DNA of 64,000 nucleotides from Afifellaceae bacterium (lineage in GTDB: Bacteria > Pseudomonadota > Alphaproteobacteria > Rhizobiales > Afifellaceae): contig JANQRH010000029.1 of the NCBI GenBank assembly GCA_028284625.1, positions 62,001-126,000 of the forward strand, given 5' to 3'. The notes below the pieces were generated by a model. It was not told the DNA's origin. It ran no database searches and worked only from the letters and a program-made list of their open reading frames with translations. A program made the translations under genes and the position numbers. Numbering within the stretch: the stretch's first letter is position 1; every line of letters begins with the position of its first letter. This document shows, one piece after another, positions 27,136 to 35,661 of the stretch.

Positions 27136-27141
27136 TATAAT
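27136..27141 (+). promoter_or_regulatory. Candidate -10 box of the amidohydrolase operon
   Basis: TATAAT occurs here, ending 5 bp before the ATG at 27147. If used, transcription would begin at about the start codon, giving a leaderless mRNA, or translation would begin further in (GTG 27168). No convincing -35 box is visible at the standard spacing, so the promoter may need an activator. Confidence 0.35.
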
Positions 27142-27146
27142 GGGAT

Positions 27147-28562
27147 ATGGTTTGGCACAATCGGTTTGTGCAAGCATCAGGAACGGCCCCGTTGGCGGAG
27201 TTCGAGACGGTTATTCGCGGCGATGTCGTCGTTCCGGAACGGGTCATCCCCGGCGCCAGCATCGGCATCTCCGACGGCCGAATCTCAAAAATCTCAGCAA
27301 GTGAAACGTTGACCGGGCACCGCGTGGTCGACGCGACGGATTGCTATGTGCTGCCTGGCGCCGTTGACGGCCAGGTTCACGCCTACTCTCAAGCGGATCG
27401 TGAAGGGATCATCATTGCAACGCGGGCGGCCGCGGCCGGGGGTGTCACGACGATCGTGGACATGCCCTATGACGAACCCCAGCCCATCAACAACGCCGAA
27501 CTCTTTCGTCGCAAAGTGGAGGTCGTCGGCGAGGAAGCTCACGTTGACGTTGCGCTATACGCCACCATGGCGAAGGAGGGCGGGGTCGCCGATCTGAAGC
27601 CGCTGATCGAGGCGGGCGCCTGCGCCTTCAAGTTCTCAATGTGCGAGAGCCATCCGATCCGGTTTCCGCGCATTGCGATGGGCGACATGCTCGACGCCTT
27701 TACGACCGTAGCGCCCTCCGGCCTTGCCTGCGGCGTGCATAACGAGAACCAGGAAATCGTCGACACCTGCATCGCGCGGCTCTCCAAGGAGATGCCCAAC
27801 GATCCGCGTGTTCATGGTCTCAGCCGGCCGCCGGTTTCGGAGAGCATGGCGATCGGAGAGGTGTACGAGCTTGGGCTTGCGAGCGGGTGCCGCGCCCATA
27901 TCGTTCATTGCTCCATCGGGCACGGCATCGATCTGTGCACCTACTACAAGGGGCGCGGCGCCAAAGCGAGCATCGAGGTCTGCCTGCATTATCTGGTCTT
28001 CAATGAAGACGAGCTTCTCACCCAAGGTGCAAAAGCCAAGATCAACCCGCCGCTTCGCCCGCAGGCTGAGGTGGAGCGGCTGTGGGATTGCCTGCGCGCC
28101 GGCGAGATCGATTTCGTGTCCACTGACCACGTCGCGTGGAGCCTGGACCACAAGAGCAATCCGGAATTCTTGAAGAACAAATCCGGCGTGCCGGGGCTGG
28201 AAGCGCTCGTGCCGGTCTTCTTCACCGAATGCGTCAAGCGCGGATTTGAGATCACCACGATTGCTCGGATGCTGTCGGAGCAGCCAGCCAAGCACTTCCT
28301 GCTTTATCCGCAAAAAGGTGCGATCCACGTGGGCTCCGACGCCGATTTGATCATCCTGGAGAAGTCGGAGGGCACGATCGACAGCGCGCGCTGGCAAAGC
28401 GCGGCGGAGTGGAGCCCCTATGACGGCCGCCAAGTCTTGGGTCGCGTGGCGGCCACTTATGTTCGCGGTGTCGAAGTGTGGGACGGTTCATCGATCAAAG
28501 TGGAGCCGGGCTTCGGCCGTTTCCTTCGTCCCAATCGAGAGGGGGCATCCCATGCCGCCTAA
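27147..28562 (+). CDS. Cyclic amidohydrolase (allantoinase/dihydropyrimidinase-like) with altered metal site
   Basis: A 471-residue TIM-barrel amidohydrolase expected to open a hydantoin, dihydropyrimidine or allantoin-like ring. Metal-site residues are K162 (carbamylated Lys in FKFS), H198, H254 in HIVHCS, and D327 in VSTDH. The first motif, normally HxH, reads DGQVH: Gln76 replaces the first His. Apart from this the fold looks intact, so the metal site may be mononuclear or altered. The first codon is ATG 27147 or possibly GTG 27168. It overlaps the downstream N-carbamoyl amidohydrolase gene by 11 bp, so both ring opening and decarbamoylation are encoded together. Confidence 0.85.
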   Translation: MVWHNRFVQASGTAPLAEFETVIRGDVVVPERVIPGASIGISDGRISKISASETLTGHRVVDATDCYVLPGAVDGQVHAYSQADREGIIIATRAAAAGGVTTIVDMPYDEPQPINNAELFRRKVEVVGEEAHVDVALYATMAKEGGVADLKPLIEAGACAFKFSMCESHPIRFPRIAMGDMLDAFTTVAPSGLACGVHNENQEIVDTCIARLSKEMPNDPRVHGLSRPPVSESMAIGEVYELGLASGCRAHIVHCSIGHGIDLCTYYKGRGAKASIEVCLHYLVFNEDELLTQGAKAKINPPLRPQAEVERLWDCLRAGEIDFVSTDHVAWSLDHKSNPEFLKNKSGVPGLEALVPVFFTECVKRGFEITTIARMLSEQPAKHFLLYPQKGAIHVGSDADLIILEKSEGTIDSARWQSAAEWSPYDGRQVLGRVAATYVRGVEVWDGSSIKVEPGFGRFLRPNREGASHAA

Positions 28563-29841
28563 GCCGCAGGTCAATTCGGAGCGGCTTTGGCGCGGGATCG
28601 AAGACCTCGCGAAACTCACCGATGGCGAAAAGCCTTTCACCCGCCGGGCGTTCTCCGACCTTTATCTCGAAGGCCGCCGTTATTTGGCGGAGCGGTTCGA
28701 CGAAGCCGGATTGTCCGTGACGCGTGACACGGCAGGCAATCTGGTCGGGCGGCGCGCCGGCACCGAACAAGGACTGGGCTCCGTCGCCGTGGGGTCGCAT
28801 TCCGACACCGTGCCGGCCGGCGGTCGGTTCGACGGCATCGTCGGCGTTCTGGCCGGGCTGGAGATCGCCGAGACGTTGAGCGATGCCGGCATGAAGCTGC
28901 GGCATCCTTTCGAAGTCATCGATTTCTTGGCCGAGGAGCCGAGCCCTTACGGACTGTCCTGCATCGGAAGCCGTGCTGTTTCAGGTGGGCTCTCCGCTGA
29001 CCTTCTGGCCCAGCAAGGCCCGGACGGCAGCACGCTAAAGGATGGAATTGCCAGGGTCGGCGGCGATCCTGATCGGCTGGGCGATAGTCTGCGGTCTGCG
29101 CAGGATATCGCCTGCTTCCTTGAAGTTCATATCGAACAAGGCCCGGTGCTGGAATCGACGGGCGTGCCGATTGGCGTGGTGACCGACATTGCCGGCATCA
29201 CGCGTGTGGAGATCGTCGTTCGCGGCCGCGCCGCGCATTCGGGAACGACGCCGATGACGATGCGCAGCGATGCGCTCGTCGCTGCTTCGGAGATCGTGTT
29301 GTGGGTTGCCCGACAGGCAACCGAATGGGCGGAAACCAAACCGGGCTTCGTCGCAACGATCGGCAGGCAGATCGTGGAGCCGAACGGCGCCAATGTCGTT
29401 GCCGGCCGGGTGACCATGACGCTGGAGATCCGCTCCGGTTCCGACAAAGCACGCAGCGATTTTCTGGCGGAGACGGAAGCTTATGCCCGCGGCCTTGCCG
29501 GCAAGGCGGGCCTTGAAATCGACATGTGCCCGATCAGCGAAAGCGGCGCGGCGGCATGCGACAACACAGTGATTGAGACGCTGAGCGAGGCCTGCAGGTC
29601 GGCCGGCGTCAACTTTCGAATGATGTCCAGCGGCGCCGGGCACGATACCGCGCACATGGCGCGTGTTGTGCCGTCTGGGATGATCTTCATCCCGTGCCGC
29701 GACGGGCGAAGCCATTGCCCCGAAGAATGGGCGGACCGGGATCACGTGGCATGCGGAGCGCAGGTTCTGTGCGACGCGGTGATCCTTCACGACGCGACTG
29801 CCGAAACAAACACACGGTCCGCCTCAGCAATGTTGGCGTAG
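28552..29841 (+). CDS. M20 Zn-dependent N-carbamoyl amino acid amidohydrolase
   Basis: A 429-residue peptidase M20-family amidase, of the group with N-carbamoyl-L-amino acid hydrolase, allantoate amidohydrolase and beta-ureidopropionase. Metal motifs are GSHSDTVPAGGRFDG, EEPSPYG, HIEQGPVLE and the late GRSHCPEEWAD; the dimerisation/substrate motif is GRAAHSGTTPM. ATG 28552 follows AGAGGGGG and overlaps the upstream gene by 11 bp. It would remove the carbamoyl group (CO2 + NH3) after hydantoin ring opening. The EEPSPYG block differs from the usual EEGSRF, which may affect substrate choice. Confidence 0.88.
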   Translation: MPPKPQVNSERLWRGIEDLAKLTDGEKPFTRRAFSDLYLEGRRYLAERFDEAGLSVTRDTAGNLVGRRAGTEQGLGSVAVGSHSDTVPAGGRFDGIVGVLAGLEIAETLSDAGMKLRHPFEVIDFLAEEPSPYGLSCIGSRAVSGGLSADLLAQQGPDGSTLKDGIARVGGDPDRLGDSLRSAQDIACFLEVHIEQGPVLESTGVPIGVVTDIAGITRVEIVVRGRAAHSGTTPMTMRSDALVAASEIVLWVARQATEWAETKPGFVATIGRQIVEPNGANVVAGRVTMTLEIRSGSDKARSDFLAETEAYARGLAGKAGLEIDMCPISESGAAACDNTVIETLSEACRSAGVNFRMMSSGAGHDTAHMARVVPSGMIFIPCRDGRSHCPEEWADRDHVACGAQVLCDAVILHDATAETNTRSASAMLA

Positions 29842-29890
29842 TAGGCGCCGGGTCGTGCCACCGATCCGGCGGGTTATAGGAGGGAGAAAG

Positions 29891-31078
29891 ATGACAGGGT
29901 TGTTCAAAGCTTCGATGCCACGTCGCACGCGCACTGTGGCGCTTGCGGCCGGGTGCATTCTCGCGGCCACAATGGCTTACGCGCAAGACGATTCAGGGCC
30001 GATCTACTTCGCCGTTGCCTCGCCGCTCACCGGCGGTTCGGCGGCCTACGGAATCAACGCCCAACGCGGCGGGGATCTGGCGGTAGAAGCCATCAACGCA
30101 GCCGGCGGGATCGGCGGCCGCGAGGTTGTCTTGGAATATTTCGACGACATGGGCACGCCGCGTGAATCGGCCGCCGTTGCAAACCGCATCGTACGCGATG
30201 ACAAGTTCTGCGCGGTGATCGGGCACGTCAACAGCTCGTCCACACTGGCCGCGATGCCGATCTACAATGAAGCGGGCATCTCGGTGCTCAACGGCTCGTC
30301 AAGTAATCCGTCGATTACCGAGCAAGGGTGGAACAACATCATCCGCATGACGATCCGCGGCGACCGCGGCGCGCAGCAATATTCCGCCTTTGCGATCAAC
30401 AATCTCGGCCATGACGAGTTGGCGATCTTTTACGTGAACAGCGATTTTGGCCGCGCGCTGCGTGACGATATGGTCAAGGCGGTGGATGCGCTCGGCGCCA
30501 AGGTCGTGGCGGAAGAAACCTTCACGCCCAATGTCGATCGCGACTTCTCCGCGCAGATATCGTCGCTGCGCAGGGGCAATCCCGACGTGATCATGCTGAA
30601 CACCGACTACAATGAGGGCGGCCTGTTCCTCGGTCAGGCGCAGGATCGGGATTTCGCCGGGATCGATGTCGTCGGTCCGGACTCCAACCTCTACGACCAG
30701 TTCATCGAGCTGTCGCAGGGGGCGGCGGAAGGCGCCTATTTGCTCGCGGCGTTTGATCCCTTCGCCGACCGGGATGCCGTCAAGACCTTCATGTCCGATT
30801 TTGAGGCAGCGTATGATTCGTTGCCGTCGCAAGTGGCGATCTTCACCCACGACCTTCTGTGGCTTGCCAAGAGAGCGATGGAGGACGAGGGCGCGACCTG
30901 TGACACGCTGATCGATACCGCCAAGAGCATGAACTTCAGCGGTGCCGGCGGCGACTATGCCTGGGACGAGAAGGGCGATGTCAGCGGTCGCACTTTCGCA
31001 GTGATCCAGGTCGTCGACGGCCAGTTCGTCTCCACTGGCAAGGGTGTCGACGAGACTGGACTGGAGGCGCTGCGCTGA
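29891..31078 (+). CDS. Branched-chain-type ABC substrate-binding protein (LivJ-like)
   Basis: A 395-residue type I periplasmic binding protein. ATG 29891 follows AGGAGGGAGAAAG. The signal peptide ends AYA before QDDSGPIYFAVASPLTG. It has the LivJ features GGSAAYGINAQRGGDLAVEAIN and VIGHVNSSSTLAAMPIYNEAGI. It serves the permeases and ATPases at 32206-35661. Two unrelated small genes lie between it and livH. Homologues bind amino acids, amides, urea or aromatic acids, so it may capture the substrate of this catabolic cluster. Confidence 0.9.
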   Translation: MTGLFKASMPRRTRTVALAAGCILAATMAYAQDDSGPIYFAVASPLTGGSAAYGINAQRGGDLAVEAINAAGGIGGREVVLEYFDDMGTPRESAAVANRIVRDDKFCAVIGHVNSSSTLAAMPIYNEAGISVLNGSSSNPSITEQGWNNIIRMTIRGDRGAQQYSAFAINNLGHDELAIFYVNSDFGRALRDDMVKAVDALGAKVVAEETFTPNVDRDFSAQISSLRRGNPDVIMLNTDYNEGGLFLGQAQDRDFAGIDVVGPDSNLYDQFIELSQGAAEGAYLLAAFDPFADRDAVKTFMSDFEAAYDSLPSQVAIFTHDLLWLAKRAMEDEGATCDTLIDTAKSMNFSGAGGDYAWDEKGDVSGRTFAVIQVVDGQFVSTGKGVDETGLEALR

Positions 31079-31098
31079 TTGCACGCTGGCGATCGTGG

Positions 31099-31126
31099 CC
31101 GCCGGCGCCGTTTCGGGTGCCGGCGG
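31099..31126 (+). terminator. Stem-loop after LivJ-like gene
   Basis: An 11-bp stem CCGCCGGCGCC / GGTGCCGGCGG (one G-T pair) with a 6-nt loop lies 21 bp past the stop. There is no U-tract. It probably limits read-through or stabilises the binding-protein mRNA. Confidence 0.6.
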
Positions 31127-31170
31127 TCGATTGCTGCAACCGCTTGGTTTGAGGGAAAGGACAATTGGGA

Positions 31171-31614
31171 ATGGCAGCGAAGACATTTAACTGGCGGCTT
31201 GTGCATTTTGACACGACGCTGCGCCTCGGCCCGGCGCCCCATAATCAGGAGCTATTCGACTGGTTCGTTGAGAACCTCCCCATCCAGACGTTCACCGGCC
31301 AGACGGTTGTCGGCGGGTACAGCTTCTTTCATCTGAGCGTGCCGTTGAAAATTCCGGCGCCGTGGAAGAGCGACAAGGATCTGGTCCAAGAGGACATCTC
31401 GGAGATGCCGGTCGGCCGTCTCAACTTCTTCCTTACCGCCGGCCTGACCGCGGGCATGGCGTTGAAATGGGGCTTCTTCAATGAGCCCATGTCCTATCCG
31501 ACCTGGGCTCAGGTCGTTGAGGAGGACATTCCGGCTCTGGAAGAGGTCGGCAAGAAGGCATGGGACAACATGATGACCCGCAAGGACGTCATGCTGGTCG
31601 AGATGACGGCCTAA
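31171..31614 (+). CDS. Small protein of unknown function in liv-type operon
   Basis: A 147-residue protein with no signal peptide or membrane helix; ATG 31171 has GGGAAAGG upstream. I do not recognise it securely. The C-terminal half (PVGRLNFFLTAGLTAGM, then FFNEPM and VVEEDIPALEEVGKKAW) vaguely recalls the cyclophilin-like domain of cucumopine-synthase-type proteins, an impression from memory only. It lies between a LivJ-like gene and livH, next to a second small protein, and both are co-transcribed with ring-opening enzymes. A cytoplasmic enzyme or enzyme subunit acting on the imported compound is my best guess. Confidence 0.7.
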   Translation: MAAKTFNWRLVHFDTTLRLGPAPHNQELFDWFVENLPIQTFTGQTVVGGYSFFHLSVPLKIPAPWKSDKDLVQEDISEMPVGRLNFFLTAGLTAGMALKWGFFNEPMSYPTWAQVVEEDIPALEEVGKKAWDNMMTRKDVMLVEMTA

Positions 31615-31643
31615 GCGCGAATTCCAGAAGAGGACAAATAGCA

Positions 31644-32156
31644 ATGACCTGGCGTGACGTATTGACGACCATCCAGACCGCCGCGGCTGACATCCAAAAG
31701 GCGCCGCCCGACGACATGCTGCGCCTGTTCCATCACCAGGTCGTGCCGAGCGGGGCTGGCAACAACGCCCAATGCTTCACGACATGGTATTTCGGCGGCG
31801 CGGATATTCGCTATCTCGGCGCTTACACCTATCAGATCGTGAAGCTCGCCGGCGATTCCTCCTTCACGGTGGATCAGCTGAAGACGATGTTTAAGGAGTT
31901 CGTCCCCCAGCCATCGGAGTTCGTGGCCTATTGCGGCGTGCGGACGCAGTGGGAGTACGTTCAGGACATCGTCCGGGTTCTCCCGGAGATCGACGATCGC
32001 GACGACCTTCTGGCGCTGCTCAATGCTTTTCTGAGCTACGCTGCCAGCCTCAATGGCTGGGTCTACCATTACATGAAGTGGGAGATCAGTGGGCTCTATC
32101 AGCATAAGATGCCGGAAGACATCGAGGAGATGTCGCGGCTTTCAAAAGCCTCCTGA
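31644..32156 (+). CDS. Small helical protein of unknown function in liv-type operon
   Basis: A 170-residue protein, predicted soluble and largely helical, with no signal peptide; AGAAGAGGA precedes ATG 31644. Notable segments are FTVDQLKTMFKEF, PSEFVAYCGV and the aromatic NGWVYHYMKW near residue 145. These faintly recall the helical-bundle domain of cucumopine-synthase-related proteins, which act on histidine-derived opines; this is not verified. It sits 29 bp after the other small protein and 49 bp before livH. The pair may be two subunits of one enzyme. Confidence 0.7.
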   Translation: MTWRDVLTTIQTAAADIQKAPPDDMLRLFHHQVVPSGAGNNAQCFTTWYFGGADIRYLGAYTYQIVKLAGDSSFTVDQLKTMFKEFVPQPSEFVAYCGVRTQWEYVQDIVRVLPEIDDRDDLLALLNAFLSYAASLNGWVYHYMKWEISGLYQHKMPEDIEEMSRLSKAS

Positions 32157-32205
32157 CGGGCGGGCGTCTCGCCAGGCTAGCCATGTGTGGGAACTGGAGG
32201 CCTGA

Positions 32206-33081
32206 ATGGCTTATGTGATCGAGCAGCTGATCAACGGTCTGGCGGTCGGCAGCGTCTACGCTTTGATCGCTGTCGGCTATTCCATGGTCTACAGCATTCT
32301 CTATCTGATCAACTTCGCCCATGGCGATGTGATCACCTTCGGCGCCTTCACCGCGCTCACCATGTTGGTGATCGGCGTGCCGATACCGGTGGCGTTGTTC
32401 CTGGCATGCGTGCTTGGCGCAGCACTTGGCATGACGGTGGAGAGGATCGCCTATAGACCGGTGCGATATGCCAACCGTATCGTCCCAATGATCAGCGCGT
32501 TGGGCGCCGGGCTTGTCATCGCCTCCACCGCGCAGGCGATCTGGGGGCCGGAGGTCCACGCCTTCCCGCAGGTTATTCCGCGCTGGTCGTTTGAGCTCTT
32601 CGGGCAGCTCATTCCGTTCCAGCCGCTGATCATTATCGCGATCGCGGTGGTGCTGGTGACGATCGCTACCATCCTGCTTGACTATACGCGGCTTGGACGC
32701 GCGACGAAGTGCGTCTGTCAGGACATCCACGCCGCTCAGCTGATGGGTATTCCCATCAACACCATCGTGCCGCTCGTCTATGCGATCGGCGGCTTTCTCG
32801 GCGTGGCGGGTGCTGTTCTCTACGTCACCTACTTCAACGCCGTCTACATCCAGATGGGCCTTCTGGCGACCTTCAAGGCGTGGTCGGCGGCCATGCTGGG
32901 TGGCGTGGGCAATTTTCACGGTGCCTTTGTGGGTGGCCTCCTGCTCGGCATTGCCGAGGCGTTCTCAGTTGTCGTGGTGGGGTCGGCGTTCAAGGATGGC
33001 GTCAGCTTGGTGTTCATCGTCCTGATCCTGCTTCTGAAGCCGGACGGGCTGTTCGGCGAGCGAACGACAGCCAGATCATGA
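32206..33081 (+). CDS. livH: Branched-chain-type ABC permease LivH
   Basis: A 291-residue permease of the LivH type: N-terminal INGLAVGSVYALIAVGYSMVYSILYLINFAHGD and C-terminal LLKPDGLFGE are family hallmarks. TGGAGG lies upstream of ATG 32206. Its stop overlaps the livM start as ATGA (33078-33081). With LivM it forms the membrane channel of the importer whose binding protein is 29891-31078. Symbol given for the family; the substrate is unlikely to be plain leucine in this setting. Confidence 0.92.
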   Translation: MAYVIEQLINGLAVGSVYALIAVGYSMVYSILYLINFAHGDVITFGAFTALTMLVIGVPIPVALFLACVLGAALGMTVERIAYRPVRYANRIVPMISALGAGLVIASTAQAIWGPEVHAFPQVIPRWSFELFGQLIPFQPLIIIAIAVVLVTIATILLDYTRLGRATKCVCQDIHAAQLMGIPINTIVPLVYAIGGFLGVAGAVLYVTYFNAVYIQMGLLATFKAWSAAMLGGVGNFHGAFVGGLLLGIAEAFSVVVVGSAFKDGVSLVFIVLILLLKPDGLFGERTTARS

Positions 33082-34118
33082 GTGCCTCGCAGCAGACGAC
33101 CCACGCCGAACCGGCGCGTGGGCTCATGGAAAGATGGCTGCCGGCCGTCGCCGCGATCGCGTTCCTCATCGCTTTTCCTTTTGTTGCCGATGGCTATCTG
33201 CTCCATGTCGCCAACATCTCGCTGATCTTCATCTTGCTGGCCATCGGCCAGAACATCATCACCGGCTATACCGGCATGCTGTCTCTCGGGCATGCGGCCT
33301 TCTACGGCGTCGGCGCGTATACGTCGGCGCTGTTGACGCTGCGCCTCGGCGTCAGCTGGCCGGTCGCGTTTCTCGCCTCCGGCGTCGTGGCTTCAATCGT
33401 CGGGATGCTCATTGCGTTGCCGTGCCTGCGTGTGCGCACCGACTTTCTCAGCCTGATCACCATCGCCTTTGCTCAGATGTTCTTCGTCGTAGCCAATGGC
33501 TGGATGGGTTTGACGCGTGGGCCGATGGGATTGACGGGCATCCCGCGCATCTCGATCGGCTCCTGGGTCGCGCACAATGACATCTCCTATTATGCGGTGT
33601 TCGCCTGTATCGTCGTGGTGATCTATGTCGCCGTTCAGCGAATCCTCAACAGCTCGATCGGCCGCGCGTGGGAAATGGTCCGAGACGATGAGGTCGGGGC
33701 GCTGTCGCTCGGGGTCGATGTGACATATTACAAAGTCCTGTCGTTCGGCGTGGGCACGTTCCTCGCCGGATTGGCCGGCAGCATGTTCGCCCATTACATC
33801 CGGTTTCTGTCGCCCGACGCTTTTCTTCTTCTTGAGTCGCTCATCATCATGCAGATGGCGATCCTCGGTGGATTGGCGAGCCTGCCGGGCTCCGTCCTGG
33901 GCGCGGTCCTCCTCATCTCCATTCCCGAGGCGTTGCGCTCTTCAGAACCGCTCCTGATCACCTATCGCCCCGGCTTGGCGGGTGCGCTTCTGGTGGCGAT
34001 GATGATCTGGCGGCCGCAAGGCATTCTGGGCCGCACACGCGCGACACCGCCGATTGTCCGGCAGATCAGCGATACCCTGCGTCGGCTGGTGGGCGCTCGG
34101 CCCGTGGCAAATCCGTAG
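33078..34118 (+). CDS. livM: Branched-chain-type ABC permease LivM
   Basis: A 346-residue permease with the LivM signature GYTGMLSLGHAAFYGVGAYTSALL and the coupling region GRAWEMVRDDEVGALSLGVDV. ATG 33078 overlaps the livH stop; the much longer upstream open frame is antiphase to livH and is rejected. The first ~20 residues are a polar cytoplasmic tail. It ends 8 bp before livG. Confidence 0.92.
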   Translation: MSASQQTTHAEPARGLMERWLPAVAAIAFLIAFPFVADGYLLHVANISLIFILLAIGQNIITGYTGMLSLGHAAFYGVGAYTSALLTLRLGVSWPVAFLASGVVASIVGMLIALPCLRVRTDFLSLITIAFAQMFFVVANGWMGLTRGPMGLTGIPRISIGSWVAHNDISYYAVFACIVVVIYVAVQRILNSSIGRAWEMVRDDEVGALSLGVDVTYYKVLSFGVGTFLAGLAGSMFAHYIRFLSPDAFLLLESLIIMQMAILGGLASLPGSVLGAVLLISIPEALRSSEPLLITYRPGLAGALLVAMMIWRPQGILGRTRATPPIVRQISDTLRRLVGARPVANP

Positions 34119-34126
34119 GCTTCGTC

Positions 34127-34900
34127 GTGGCGCTCTTCCAAGCCACAGACATCACGCGGCGCTTTGCCGGCGTCGTTGCGGTGGACGGCGTGTCGCTCCA
34201 GGTCGACGAGGGTGAGATCCTCGGCCTGATGGGCCCCAATGGCAGCGGCAAGACGACCTTCATCAATTGCGTCAGCGGCGTTGACCAGGCGAACTCAGGC
34301 CGGGTCATGTTCGATGGCAGCGACATTACGAAGATGAAGCCGTTCCGCGTGGCTGAACGCGGCATTGGCCGAACGTTTCAGAACCTCCGGCTCTTTGAAA
34401 ACATGACGACCACCGAGAACGTCATGTGCGGCGGCCATTTGCGGCAGAACACCGGGCTGGTCGGTGCGCTGCTTCCCTCTCGCTCACGGCAGCAGCGCAA
34501 TGCTGAGGAACGTGAGCGCGCCGTCTCGCTTCTGCGTGAGGTGGGGCTGGAGGATCGCATCGATCAATATGCGACGGATCTCTCCTACGGCCAGACCAAG
34601 AGGCTGGAGCTCGCCCGCGCGCTCAACATCGAGCCGCGGCTCTTGCTGCTGGACGAACCGACCGCCGGCATGAACGATCGCCAGGCGGCAGAGATTTTGG
34701 GATTGGTGCGGCGCATTCAGCGTGACCGCGGCATCGCCATGATCGTGATTGAGCACAACGTGCCGGCGCTGGTTTGGCTGGCCGATCGCATTGCCGTTTT
34801 GGAGGCGGGGCGGGTCCTGGTTGAGGATGAGCCAGAGATTGTGGCGCGCCATCCTGACGTCATTCGCGCGTATCTCGGCGAGGAGGCGCTTGACGAATGA
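34127..34900 (+). CDS. livG: Branched-chain-type ABC ATP-binding protein LivG
   Basis: A 257-residue ATPase starting at GTG 34127. Walker A GPNGSGKTT (near 39-47), signature LSYGQ, Walker B LLLLDEPTAGM and the H-loop in VIEHNV identify LivG. It overlaps livF by 4 bp (ATGA). It energises the LivHM channel together with LivF. Confidence 0.93.
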   Translation: MALFQATDITRRFAGVVAVDGVSLQVDEGEILGLMGPNGSGKTTFINCVSGVDQANSGRVMFDGSDITKMKPFRVAERGIGRTFQNLRLFENMTTTENVMCGGHLRQNTGLVGALLPSRSRQQRNAEERERAVSLLREVGLEDRIDQYATDLSYGQTKRLELARALNIEPRLLLLDEPTAGMNDRQAAEILGLVRRIQRDRGIAMIVIEHNVPALVWLADRIAVLEAGRVLVEDEPEIVARHPDVIRAYLGEEALDE

Positions 34901-35661
34901 GCCTGCTGGAGATCCGGGACGTCACGTGCGGCTACGGGCACCGCATGGTGATCGATTCCATGAGCGTGACGGTGGACGAAGGCGAAGGCGTCTCGCTGCT
35001 CGGGCACAACGGCACCGGTAAGAGCACGCTGATCCGCGCCATCTCCGGCGTGATTCCGGTCAAATCGGGCGCTATCCTCTTTGAGGGGAAGCCGGTCGCC
35101 AATCTCACGCCCGACGCCCTGGTCAAGCGGGGCATCGTTCATGTGCCTGCGGGTCGCCGCGTCTTTCCCAATATGAGCGTTGAGCACAATCTGGAGGCCG
35201 GCGCGTTCACGCGCACCGACCGCCAAGAGGTCTGGCACGACGTGGAAGCCATGATGGAGCGCTTCCCGATATTGGGAGAGCGTCGCAAGAGTGCGGCCGG
35301 CCTGCTCAGCGGCGGCGAGCAGCAGGTGCTGGCCGTCGCGCGCGGCTTGATGGCGCGTCCCAAACTGCTGATGGTCGACGAGCCGTCGCTTGGATTGTCG
35401 CCGACCATGGTGCAGTTCGTCTTCGGCATCCTGGCGGAGCTGCGCAAGGATGGGACGAGTGTCATGCTCGCCGAGCAGAACGTCCGCAAGGCGCTTGCCG
35501 TCACCGACCGGGCCTATGTGCTGGCGCAGGGCCGCGTCATCATGGACGGGCCAAGCGAGTCATTGCTCAGCAGCGAAGCGTTCCGCGAGGACTATCTCGG
35601 CGCAAAACGCGGCGGCAGCTTCGGCGAGCTGGTCGAGGAAGCGCTGGGCACACAATCATGA
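34897..35661 (+). CDS. livF: Branched-chain-type ABC ATP-binding protein LivF
   Basis: A 254-residue ATPase. Walker A GHNGTGKST, signature LSGGEQQ, Walker B LLMVDEPSLGLSP and the H-loop position reading LAEQN match LivF. Its start overlaps the livG stop and its stop overlaps the following SDR start (ATGA at 35658-35661), so transport and metabolic genes are translationally coupled. Confidence 0.93.
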   Translation: MSLLEIRDVTCGYGHRMVIDSMSVTVDEGEGVSLLGHNGTGKSTLIRAISGVIPVKSGAILFEGKPVANLTPDALVKRGIVHVPAGRRVFPNMSVEHNLEAGAFTRTDRQEVWHDVEAMMERFPILGERRKSAAGLLSGGEQQVLAVARGLMARPKLLMVDEPSLGLSPTMVQFVFGILAELRKDGTSVMLAEQNVRKALAVTDRAYVLAQGRVIMDGPSESLLSSEAFREDYLGAKRGGSFGELVEEALGTQS

